Shown: in pieces, positions 28,516-38,570 of the stretch
Layout of the letters: the number at the start of each line of letters is the position of its first letter
Numbering within the stretch: the first letter of the stretch is position 1
Source of the DNA: Antedon bifida
Lineage: Eukaryota; Echinodermata; Crinoidea; Comatulida; Antedonidae
Direction of reading: 5' to 3'
Assembly (NCBI GenBank): GCA_963402885.1
Contig: OY727093.1
Span: 7,761,501 to 7,825,500, forward strand
DNA length: 64,000 nucleotides
Notes under the pieces: model-generated
The model's database searches: none
The model's input: only the letters and a program-made list of their open reading frames with translations
Told to the model about the DNA's origin: nothing
Translations under genes and position numbers: made by a program

Positions 28516-28578
28516 ATGATCGAAATAGAGACAGAGTTTCCAATGGAAACAGGCTCTCCAAAAAGTGTGTCAATGGAG
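28516..28578 (+). CDS. NFE2L2: Candidate alternative first coding exon of the NFE2L gene (NRF2-type, no membrane anchor)
   Basis: ATG at 28516 opens 21 codons (starting MIEIETEF, ending VSME) and stops at a GAG|GTAGGT donor, phase 0. The main first coding exon ends in the same phase and with the same residue (QE|), so this exon would splice at 33918 to give ...VSME-DMDMIERLWRQDIDMG. Human NRF2 has a 15-residue first coding exon starting MMDLELPP and ending just before DMDLIDILWRQDIDLG, at the same phase-0 intron. The resulting protein would be 598 residues, close to human NRF2 (605), and would lack the ER helix. Upstream sequence carries an inverted CCAAT and two TGACGT elements. Against it: the coding part is short, and CTTACAG just upstream could make it an internal exon. 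No transcript evidence is available here. Confidence 0.5.
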
Positions 28579-31500
28579 GTAGGTTTTATTAGAAAATTAC
28601 TTATGTATGTTTTTCGCAAAAAAATATTGGTAAAGGTTAAAATAACAAGCCGACCGGCGGAGTATATTGTATTTGTCTACCAGAACTTACGCCTCACCGA
28701 CTGTGCTTATGTAGGCTACGATACCGGTAGGTACTCAACTGCTTTAAAAATTAGCCTCTATATTTATGTGTACGTAAAATGTTAGATTGAAAAATTTGTC
28801 ACATGGGGTCAATCGGTGATGATATAGTGTGACATTTGGTTCGTACTATGTTAAAGTATGCCCTGTTTATTCATCAGGAAGTTTTAAAAACAGGGAATAT
28901 ACTGTAAACATTGTATGATGATTCCTAGTTAGCTCAACATCACTTTGTGATGATGAGATGTCTGATATTAAGAATGCTATTAAATTGTAGAAGAATATTA
29001 AATAATTAATGGCCTAGATATTTTTTTAATGTGTATGCAAAATTGGTAACCTAGATTGTTATCAACATTATTGTGTTGACAAAGTGAAAGTATATAGCCA
29101 TATACTGTTAGTAACAAGACAACATCACATGTTGCTCACTTCCTACCTTTGGTCACTTGTCACTGAAATGGACTTATTTGGTACTTTACCCAGACTATTG
29201 AACTTTATAATTATACCCTATTGTTTATTATTATTGACTAATAGCATTGAGGAATATCCATTACTGTATTATTAAAGGTACATTTTCCTGAAATCAACAT
29301 TACCAATTGGCACAAATTTTTAAAATACAAATCTGGGCATTTTGGTGACGAATTAATTTGAGTTCTTACAAATACCACCAAATTATTAAATGTTCACTGT
29401 TATTTTAAATAAAACATAATTTTAATTTAATCAATGTTTATTTTATATTTAAGTGTACTTAAACTTGTAACCTATTAAAAGTTCATTAATATTCATAAGA
29501 TAATGTTGGTTCTATGGTTAGTTAAACTTCAATGCAGCGTTATTTATTCAATACCGGAAAGTCTATTTTATCAGAGCACTTGGTTCTGAATGGACTGTAA
29601 ACATATCTGACAGGTTCTGTATTTATATAAACATCACAAGACTGATTATACTGTACATCATGCCATTTGATCATCTTGTGTCTTTAGTTGCTATGGTTAC
29701 CATGGAAATTAAGTATGTAGAACATTCTAGCACAGTTTGTACATCCAGGAACAGTCAATACATGGATGTACCACTTGCCCAACTTACAAAGTGAAAAACT
29801 CTACATCAGGGGCAGATCCATCCATTTTCAATTACCAGTTGCCAAACTTTACCAAAATTTACAAAGTGAAAACACAAAACAGTGTTTTCCTTGTTTTGTA
29901 TCATTAGAAATACTTAAACTTGTCATATCCACTTCTGCATAGAGTTATAAATATCTCATATTAAAAATAGTGTTAATTTTTTGTTTTGACAGGAAATATA
30001 TACTCAAAGGAACTTTGTATAGCATCAGGCTAATTATATGCAATTGCAGGGCTCGAAATTCACCCTACCGAACTAGAAATTCGCTAAGTAGATTTTTCAT
30101 AATTGCTAGTTGAAAATTAACTAGCTAATGTTTACTGAAGTTGTGAATTTTCATTTACTTTTTGTCTAGCAAAATGTGCGGTTCTCTTGACCTGTAAATT
30201 AAACTTTTTGTAGAATTAATTAATTTGCCAAAATGTGCTTGCTATTAAGTTGTTCATTTTACTAGTTAGATTTCTTACCACTAGCAAAGGTTGAATATTA
30301 AAGTAAATTTTGAGTCCTGAATTGAATCACTTTATATATATTTTATACTTTATAACTATAAGTTTATTTGCAACAACAAAAAATGCTTAAAATACAAATC
30401 TATAGGGAAAATGCCCCTCTAGTGTTCTGTGTATCTCCTTATATCAATGGCTACTTAAAGATAATGTTCAGTACCATACATACAGTATTAAACTTAATTA
30501 AAGTGTACTTATTGCAAAAAGTAATATTACCATATGTTTTCAAATAAAGAGATAATTTTTATCATCAGTTTTTTTAGAAATATTATCATGAAATACATTT
30601 ATATTGTAAATAGTTAAATTTAACTGACAAACAATCTAATGAGTAGTATTAGGTCTAGGCCTAAAAATAATGCAATTTGTGAACAGGTGATCCTGGTATG
30701 TGTAGTAAGGGGTAACATAGGACAAGAGCAAACAGTATTATCAGAGACCTACTGTATGAGCAGTAATGATAAAATCTGTATTATCTTCTAGTTGATTGAA
30801 CCATATTAGCTTGGGTGTGTTCATGTGAACCGTGTTGCAATTGTTGTAATCTAATATCTAGGTACGAGTTCAACCCTTTGAATATAAACGCTATATTATC
30901 GCCTATACAATTGTTATTTAAACTAAGGTAAAGGTTACACCTCCATAGAGGGATGGGGTTTAGAATGATTTCAGATAAATTCTTTATTACACAATTAGTC
31001 AGCTACTGATGTAGTGAATGAAGGTACATTGGATACATTCTTACTAACTTGTTTTTCAGGTAAAACACATTTTTTGTTTTATTATTATTACAAAATTATT
31101 GTTTTATTATTAATGAAATAGCATAATTATGTACCATTCAATTCATTATAAAGTATTTAAATTTATAACTAGAAGTAATCTGTTTATACAGTATTAATAT
31201 ATTGGGTATTGAATATAAAAGTGAGAAAAATCAATATCAATCAATATAAAAATAATTTTAATATTTGTTCATAACCAACCTGAAATATAAGTACTGTAGT
31301 ATATCCTAATTTTAATTAGCTTTAATTATGGTAAATCAAATAACTTTTTTTAATATGTGCTATATTAGTATTTTTAATTAATATTAAAAATCAGGCCACC
31401 AATATACAATATTATTATAATAATAAAATGTTTCATCAATACAATATGCAAAAAAGTATAAACTATTCCAGCAGTAGTATGACCAAATTTAGTTCACTTT

Positions 31501-31639
31501 GGGTGTTGAATTTATTAGGTCATGCAAAAATAATGATATCCGAAAATAATTAATTCATTCAAAATTGACATTCCTTACTTGTATTATTAGATGGAGTCAA
31601 TTGTTGTAGTTGTAGTCTTAATATTATTTTTGCTATGTT
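28579..31639 (+). other. Sequence between the two NFE2L first-exon candidates; no other gene seen
   Basis: Would be intronic in the NRF2-type transcript. AT-rich, no domain-bearing frame. Confidence 0.5.
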
Positions 31640-32562
31640 CGGTACAATATAGAGTACAATAGCTTGTGTACCTTTAATTTGCATTGACGTCACAATCTCT
31701 TCAGACTTCCTCGTGACGACATTTCTATAGCAAAGGGCGCACGCTCAATAAATGACATCATTTACTATTTTAGAGACATATCCCATCTTTCCCCAATTTG
31801 CTGATTCAATGAAAAGCGCCACCTCTCGGTCGTCGTCTAGAAGATTCTTTTTTGTCAGAAAAAGTGTTTGTTTTTCGGTTATTAATCACGAAATTTACGA
31901 TCATCTGACTAAATAATTACTAGGCCTGGTGCTAGTTATAGGTTTTTGAATTGGAAATACATATCTTCATCCGTGTTTTAATTTTAGAACAGTCTACACT
32001 CGAAAGTTACCGGCTTAATTGCCAGCGAAATTAAATTTGAGGCGACCTTTTCTTTGTTTTGGCTGTGGACTGACTGTGTGGTCACAACGCAACAAACACA
32101 TCGGAAGGGTAGCCTAGCCTAGCTGTAGGGCCTTATACTAACTGGGCTTGGAGTCGCCTTATGTTTACAAGCTGACGGTTTTTTTTCTGAAGAAACAGTG
32201 TTTTATAAGCCTGTACCTGAAATTTTGGTTGTTTTTGTGTGGTATCCAGTAGGCCGCCGCCTAGCTACAAGTGTTGTGTAGCCTACGTACTGTAGGCCCT
32301 ATGTATTGTACTAAGTGGTTTTAGTAGCGTCTGGACCAGAAAGACTACTTCCACCTGCATTTTGTTGTTCGGCGGCCCCAAAACAAAGACATTTTTTTTC
32401 AGATGATGTGTAGGAAGAGACTTTTTCGAATTCTGTGATACTGATAGGCTAGGTCTGGGTCCTAGGCTAGTTGTTTACTACATTTACAGTATTTGTCTCA
32501 AGTTTTGATTGAACTTATTTGCAAGAAGTAACAAAAAAGTTTCAAGAGAACAAAACTTCACT
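31640..32562 (+). promoter_or_regulatory. Putative proximal promoter and 5' leader of the NRF1-type transcript, with three short uORFs
   Basis: A perfect CRE palindrome TGACGTCA lies at 31685-31692, ATGACATCAT near 31752, and TGCTGATTCA at 31799-31808, which resembles a CNC-small Maf site and could allow autoregulation. The block is richer in CpG than the flanking AT-rich DNA. If the leader covers 32160-32562, three short uORFs precede the start: 32161-32175, 32301-32324 and 32403-32438. A splice-acceptor-like TTTACAG near 32490 leaves open an intron in the leader. The sites are directly visible; their use is inferred. Confidence 0.35.
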
Positions 32563-33051
32563 ATGCAAAACAAAAAGCAATTCTCGCAGGTGCTTCTTGG
32601 CATAGCTCTTGTTTTAAGCCTTCTTAGATCAGACAACAGTGATAGTTTTCGACATAGAAATTCAGGTCACCTATTCAGACTTCCTGAACTCCAAGATATT
32701 CTGTTAGGACAGACTGCAGTCATGACTCAAACAGAGTTTCATAATTTATTCAACTCAGAAGATGGAGATTATGTACACCCCAAAGGTCTACAAAGAGATT
32801 CGCGATTCTTAAATTCGATTCTTGACTCCCCGACATTCGATCCTGAAAATTGGATGGACATGTCACCTTATCGAGAAGTTACAACGTTACTCTTAGATCG
32901 TCTTGAACCTAGCAGTGGGAGACCATTGTTATTAAATCATCCTAATAATGGGAATAATCATGGTGAGGATGAGAATGGCAACCAAGGGAATGAGAATGAA
33001 AGTGGTGCCATGGCAATACCACCAAGTCCTAGTGATGAACTAACTCAGGAG
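32563..33051 (+). CDS. NFE2L1: NFE2L coding exon 1 (NRF1-type): ER-targeting N-terminal domain
   Basis: Encodes residues 1-163. The hydrophobic run VLLGIALVLSLL (about 10-21) matches the NHB1 signal-anchor of human NRF1, followed by the NRF1-like blocks LPELQDILLG and TQTEFHNL with YVHPKG. ENWMDMSP around W97 sits where human NRF1 is cut by DDI2 (W103-L104); cleavage here is inference. The end of the exon is acidic and Asn-rich, then SDELTQE. Donor GAG|GTAAAA, phase 0. Confidence 0.93.
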
Positions 33052-36000
33052 GTAAAAAAAGGGGTTATGATATAATTTTAAATGAAAAAATATATTGAGC
33101 AGTGGGTTCATAAATTAGGATTGATGGTTATTTATTTGTACTCTACATCAGTAAATTTTGCTTAAAAAATTTTAGAAGACACATAATATGTACAACTTGT
33201 ACAGTATTAATTTCGTATTGAGAAGCTTTTTCATTTTCTTTATTTATTTGTCCAACAAACCATAATAAAAAAAGTATACAGTACTATTATTTGTCTTTAT
33301 TTATAGTACTAAGTTTCCTTTTATACAATATAAATAATTAGCCTACTAATGAAAATGTTGTTGAAGGATGTGTGTTTACTGTACAGTTTATTTATTGTAA
33401 ATGTTCAAAAAAAATTGCTAGATCAAAAATAATCCTATTTCTCAGTAGTTTGCTAAATTTAATACTAAATCTGTACAGTATTAAATGCGGTAAATTTTGT
33501 GTTGATTAATGTATGTACTAAAAAAAAACATCTAATAATATTACTTTAAAAGTTTATTCAACCTTCATTTCATAATATTTTATATTTATTTTCTCTGTAT
33601 ACTGTAACCTGCCAGCATATATGCTAAGTCAGCTGACTTTGGTAATAAACTAAAAGATTTGCTTGCGTTTAGTCAATTGTAATCTAGCTACTGTATACAT
33701 ATGACTTGTTTTAACTGTGTTATTCCACCTGTGAAAGGAAGTCTTTTATAATACACTATTGTTTGCACTATTTCTATTGGTGAATTGTTTGGGAGTTGAC
33801 CGTGTTTGAGAGCTACATGCAGGTATTCTAATTGGTTGGAGATCACCTTGCGGTGACAATATAAGCTTGCTTTTCCTTTTAAACATTTCAATAGCGTTAC
33901 TTCCTTTTTCCTTGCAGGACATGGACATGATTGAACGACTTTGGAGGCAGGACATTGATATGGGAATCTGTCGTGATGATTCCTTGTCGACGAAAGAGGG
34001 ATATGAGATCGAAAAGCCTTTAAAGAAACCCGAGGAGAATATATGGGATAACTTCAGCATTGACAATGAAACTGGAGAGTTTATGCAACCAGTTATAGAC
34101 CCTGCCAGCCAAGTAAACACTCAACAAACAGCAATACCACAGCAACCGCAGGTAACATTTCCAGGTCAAACGCATGAAAATGGGATGACATTGGAGGAGT
34201 GTTTGCAGATATTAGAAGAGGACTTGACTAACCCGCTACAGACGGCAAGGCAAGAAACAGCGCCAGCTATGCAACGCCAAATTAACAGTCCACAAGAGAT
34301 GGAACAACGGTGGCAGGACTTTGCTTCATTGTCGGATATTAATTTAAATTTACCTGCTATTAATCCTGAAGTCTCCCCAGAATACCATCAGCAGGCTGTA
34401 ATGCCAGAGAACTTTACCACAATGGGCTCGCCAATGAATTTTGGCATGGCCCTTCCGAACACTACAGAAAACTTGAACATGTTACACTACCCAAGTGCTC
34501 ATACAACAAACTTACCCGCAAATATGCATTCAACGGAAGATATTTTCACGTCAACACCTTCGCTGTCCGATCTATCCGTAAACACAACGTCATTGCCATC
34601 CGCATCCTTGCATATACCCGAAATGAACTTTACAAATTTGCTGATGTCCGACACCAATCGAAGTATTGCTGAAAGTTACAACAGCCAACAAAATGACACG
34701 TCAACCTCGTCGTTATCGCCACGAAACAGCACAAGTCCTTTACTGCTCGACTTGTTGAATTCATCAAGTCTGGACGAGGTGAACACTATGGACATAGACG
34801 GTCAGATCCGTGATGTTATGGATGTTCTAGATGACCGGGACTCTGCAATATCATCACTCGGTTCAGGTAAGAACAAATATTGTTTTCGTCTATTGATTTA
34901 AAATTAGTTCCCCATCATAATTTCTTTATGGTAGACCTTAAATTAATTGAATTTGAAAAAGCATAACCCATTTAAACATACTGTAACTAACCAGAATATC
35001 AAAATCCACCATAATTTATATATTATATGGTTTAAACACAAACAAATTTAGTTTGAAATATGCAATCTCTGCTGTACTGTATAATCATTTAATTAAAAAC
35101 ATTTTAAATCAGCTTTAAATCTAAGTTGATCCATTACAGAAAGAAATGTCTGAGAGAATAGTATGTGTGGCCTTTAATTGGCAATATTCTAGCACTTCTA
35201 TCTAGGTCCTTCCTCAGTTCAACAACAATCATTATTGTTAAATTCAAGGCTGACGAGTACATTGTTTGTTTGTTTACTCTGAATTCACAGAATTGTAAAC
35301 CGCACAAAAACAGTACAAAACAACTTTTTATTTCAAAATTTACCGAAGTATTAATATTATTGTTGGTCAGTCAATTTTTAAATAGTAATGTATTTGTTTT
35401 TTGTCCCTGTATCATTTCCAGCTTATTCAATTATGTTTTTATAGCTAAACAGTCAATATTCATTGCCAGCTCATGTATTGTAATAAAATACTATAAACCA
35501 TACAGTCTCTACCATCACCATATGGTTCAAACATAACCTAATAAAGGTTAATGGTTGGTTTGATTTTTATCATTGCAGTTTCACAATTTACAGAACAAAG
35601 TGACAGCTCATCTTTGTACAGTGGGAGTGAGGATGGTAGCTCGGAAGGAGCAGTTGGCGGCTACGATGGCAGTCTTGACCAGGATGTTAAGGGAGCCTCT
35701 GGCTACAGTCGAGGTAAATATTTTATATTACGTCAAATTTAATATGACTCGTAAAACAAATTCTAGGCTTTGTAAAAAGTCATAGTGGAATACAGCCAGG
35801 ATTGAACCCACGATTCTGAGAAACTATTGTGCCAACTATTAACTGTATATAAATGTTTGTCAATATGAATTTTGTGCAATATGGCTATAAATATGGATGG
35901 GATAGTAAAAACTCTAAATCGTATTATTGAAAAAAAGGGAGATTAAGTATTTTCCTTGGGAAGATTTACTTGTTCAGTGTATAAGTGTACTTGAAAGTTC

Positions 36001-36948
36001 CATATGCAACAAGAAGAATATTGTTCATTGAGAATAGAAGCTTATACTTCTAGTTTGTATCATGCATTTCCATTGTACTTGCCTGTACGATACAATGTCC
36101 AAAGTCCAAAGGTCTTAACCTTGTCAGGAACTGAAACACTCTATCCCGCTAATGAACTCACAAAATTAAAAAAAATTTAACTATAGATCTGATGTCATAA
36201 TGTAGTTTTTTTTTTAAATATATAAAGCATAGTCATTTGTAGGTGGGAAAGGAAATGATTTTATAGTTTTAAAACATTATATTATATTTATCTTATAGGA
36301 AATGCTCAGTATGGTGGTGATCGACAAGGTGGTGGGCAAGCGAATCATAACGGGCAGCAATCCAGTATGAACAGCATTACTCATAATCACACATACAGCA
36401 ATATGAGTTCCCGAAACGGTAGTATGAACGGTAACAGCAGTAAAAAGAGCCACCATCAAAAGAATAACCACGATATGGGATCAAGATTCTCGCGCGACGA
36501 GAAGCGAGCGAAGCACCTAAAGATACCAATTCCCATAGAGAAAATAATCGACCTGCCGGTGGACCAGTTCAACGAACTCCTGAAGAAGTTTGAACTGACC
36601 GACCCACAGTTGGCGCTAGTCCGAGACATCCGTCGTAGAGGTAAAAACAAAGTTGCCGCTCAGAACTGCAGAAAGAGGAAAATAGACGCAATATACACGA
36701 TAGAAGAAGAGATTGATCTTTTAAAAGCAGAAAAAGACGAGTTATTAAAGGAACGAGGGAACATCGATAAAGAATCATTGGACATGCGAGAACGATACAC
36801 GCAGCTTTACCGTGAAGTATTTCAGAGTCTGTGCGATGATCATGGCGATCCTGTCAACCCAAATAACTTCTCTCTTCAACAAATGCCAGACGGTTCCGTC
36901 TACTTAGTACCAAGAAACTCAACTTTACCAGAGGACGACAAAGAATAA
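32563..36948 (+). CDS. NFE2L1: Cap'n'collar bZIP transcription factor (NFE2L/NRF family), ER-anchored NRF1-type isoform, 4 coding exons
   Basis: Coding exons 32563-33051, 33918-34866, 35579-35713 and 36299-36948 join in frame (2223 nt, 740 residues plus stop); every junction is GT/AG (phases 0, 1, 1). The start is the first ATG after an in-frame TGA at 32506-32508. CNC proteins pair with small Maf proteins on antioxidant-response elements and drive detoxification and proteasome genes. Seen in order: hydrophobic helix (about 9-21), an NRF1-like N-terminal domain with TQTEFHNL, DIDMG (175-179) and ETGE (214-217) for KEAP1, eight N-x-S/T sequons between 328 and 444, DSAIS (471-475), EGAVGGY, HNHTY, CNC domain (about 589-632), basic region NKVAAQNCRKRK (641-652), heptad zipper to about 692, and a C-terminal Neh3-like tail. 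The membrane helix and sequons point to NRF1-type ER insertion and NGLY1/DDI processing; KEAP1 motifs point to NRF2-type control. Probably the single pro-orthologue of vertebrate NFE2L1/2/3. The family call is very secure; the paralogue name is a convenience. Confidence 0.95.
33052..33917 (+). other. NFE2L intron 1 (866 bp)
   Basis: AT-rich, GT start, pyrimidine-rich 3' end (TTCCTTTTTCCTTGCAG). The position, directly before the DMD of the Neh2-like helix and in phase 0, equals the exon 1/exon 2 boundary of human NFE2L2. No other coding exon is visible inside it. Confidence 0.85.
33918..34866 (+). CDS. NFE2L1: NFE2L coding exon 2: Neh2-like KEAP1-binding region and sequon-rich transactivation region
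   Basis: Encodes residues 164-479 plus the first base of codon 480. It opens with DMDMIERLWRQDIDMG (DLG-type site) and carries DNETGEF (ETGE-type site). An acidic, Gln/Pro/Ser-rich activation region follows. N-x-S/T sequons fall at about N208, N213, N328, N344, N385, N400, N410, N422, N433 and N444. The exon closes with DDRDSAISSLGS, aligned by position with the DSGIS degron of Neh6. Donor CAG|GTAAGA, phase 1. Confidence 0.95.
34867..35578 (+). other. NFE2L intron 2 (712 bp)
   Basis: AT-rich spacer with GT start and TTATCATTGCAG end. An open frame at 35165-35536 lies inside it but starts without ATG, has intron-like composition and no recognisable domain, so it is treated as chance. Confidence 0.85.
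35579..35713 (+). CDS. NFE2L1: NFE2L coding exon 3: Ser-rich Neh6-like segment
   Basis: Encodes the rest of codon 480 through residue 524, entering and leaving in phase 1, so exon skipping would keep the frame. Acidic and Ser-rich, with EGAVGGYDGS matching EGAVGYSSDSE of human NRF1. Acceptor ATTGCAG, donor GAG|GTAAAT. Confidence 0.92.
35714..36298 (+). other. NFE2L intron 3 (585 bp) with a tRNA-like scrap
   Basis: AT-rich, GTAAAT start and TATCTTATAG end. Near 35790-35830 the minus strand shows GGGTTCAATCC, a pol III B-box-like word in a tRNA-like context; it may be a worn SINE head. Nothing else is recognisable. Confidence 0.8.
36299..36948 (+). CDS. NFE2L1: NFE2L coding exon 4: CNC domain, bZIP and C-terminal Neh3-like tail
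   Basis: Encodes the end of codon 525 through residue 740 and the TAA stop. HNHTY matches human NRF1. The CNC block (IPIPIEKIIDLPVDQFNELL), RDIRRRGKNKVAAQNCRKRK basic region and a heptad zipper follow in family order, then NPNNFSLQ and DGSVYLVPR, the counterpart of the C-terminal Neh3 transactivation tail. This exon alone identifies the family. Confidence 0.97.
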
Positions 36949-37810
36949 GAAACTAATGTCAAAGAAAATAAAAACAATTTTGTTTTATTCATTCGCTCAG
37001 GTAGAAATTTTAGATCTATGTCTACAACTCTTTTTCGTTAAACATGATCTCATGGTATAGACTTCTCATAAACATAAATTATTTAAAACATAAACTGTGC
37101 AGTATAGAGCTTTCATTACAGAGATAAATCTGATTACAAAACTTTTTTTTTATTCAATGTAAAAAGCTGTAAATATCGAAAATAGATTTATGGTTGATAT
37201 ATTAGGTTAAACATGGTACAGGACTTTGTTTTTGTTACAAATATTTTTTTTTTCTATTGTAATATTAAAATTCAGTCTTTCTGTTGACCTATCTTTAAGC
37301 TGATTCTCTAGTATGTTTTGTCATCGCTTAAACCGATAATGTAGGGAAAAAAATAACCCAAGCCGTGGGCTTCGGGATTTCTAGACAATCTTGGCTTTTA
37401 GATTAATTTGTTTTCTACCAAAACTGAACATGGAGTAGTTCTCCAAGAATTAAATTTGGTAGTATGAACTTTGCTTAGCAGAATAGAGATATGAATGTTG
37501 TTAATTTATTAATGATAATCTAATTATATTATGAAATATATCACATTTTTGTACTATATGTTCTTGTAGTGAGCCAAACTGTGTAAATATTGATGGAAAA
37601 TTAATGGCTAGAGAATGTAATGTGTGAGAGATGGAGTCGCGTGTGAGAGAGAGTGCATTTTTGAAAATCAGAAAGTATGTTTTGAACAATAACTTTCTAT
37701 ATATTTGTATAAATTGTAAATATTAAGTTTGTACAGTCATACACTAAAAGAACTTATTTTGCTTGACTTGGAAGCAACTAATTTTAAGTAATGAAACAGA
37801 AAAATAAAAG
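36949..37810 (+). other. NFE2L 3' UTR with candidate poly(A) signals
   Basis: AT-rich, without coding potential. AATAAA occurs at 36967-36972, only 18 bases past the stop, and again at 37803-37808; the second is the more likely main signal because the intervening sequence looks like UTR. A further AATAAA at 38698-38703 lies beyond MITE copies and is less likely. Confidence 0.5.
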
Positions 37811-38030
37811 GAAAAACATAAATACAGTCTTACTTTTCGTTTTTATTTGCATAAGGTTCTCTTTGACTTATAGCATAATATATGGCTGGGATCATGGACA
37901 TGGAGATTTGCGACAATCGATGACGTCATCGTTAATTATTGTGCACATTCGTTTGGTTTGGCAATTTTTTGCCGGTCGTCGTCGGACCTAATTTAGCCAA
38001 TGGTCCAGGCGACATATTGGATTCTGTAAA

Positions 38031-38188
38031 GCTTGTTTCCCTCTAGAGACGCAACGCAAAGACGTAGACGCAACGATAGCGAGTTGACCAAAGACAAGCG
38101 ACAGTTCGAATAATCCATCGCTTGTGATTGGTGAAATCACTTGCTTGCGTTTACGTTCTTGCGTTACGTCTCTAGTGAGAACAAGGCA
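38031..38188. mobile_element. MITE family A copy (palindromic)
   Basis: The best full-length copy, about 158 bp. Starts GCTTGTTTCCCTCTAGAGACG and ends with the inverted counterpart CGTCTCTAGTGAGAACAAGGC; the centre is AGCGACAGTTCGAATAATCCATCGCTTG. Lies just downstream of the NFE2L 3' UTR. Confidence 0.75.
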
Positions 38189-38360
38189 TAAAGGAGTATA
38201 ATGCCTAATTACGTAAGTCGTGGGTCGTCGCAAATTGAAATACATTTGATAAAAGACTGAGAAGAAAATAATGTTCGTATTGTCCTCATTATGATGGCCA
38301 ACATATATTATTTACAGACAAAATTAGAACAAGTCGTTTGTTGCAGATTCAAGATTGGAA

Positions 38361-38570
38361 AAACGCAAGGATGTAGACACAACAAGCGACCAATGACAAG
38401 CGACTGTTTGTGTATAATTCATCGTTTGTGATAATCACTTACGTTTCGTTATGTCCTCGCGTTGCGTTCCTAGCGGGAATCAAGCTTAAGCGCAACGCAA
38501 GCAAACTGTCGCTTTTGATTGGCCAACTCGGTTACGTTGCGCTTTACGTCCTTGCATTGCGTCCTTGTGG
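38361..38570. mobile_element. MITE family A, two abutting copies
   Basis: 38361-38487 holds one copy ending TAGCGGGAATCAAGCTT; 38488-38570 holds a shortened second one (AAGCGCAACGCAAGC ... CGTCCTTGTGG). The abutment resembles the cluster at 47.2-47.6 kb. Confidence 0.65.

Noticed and set aside
28422-28619. Minus-strand frame opposite the candidate NRF2-type exon
   Set aside because: No domain; the plus strand has the splice and phase evidence.
33746-34120. Open frame on the minus strand over NFE2L exon 2
   Set aside because: Antisense shadow of a certain exon; no domain.
35165-35536. 123-residue open frame in NFE2L intron 2
   Set aside because: Starts without ATG, hydrophobic AT-driven composition, lies between well-supported splice sites.
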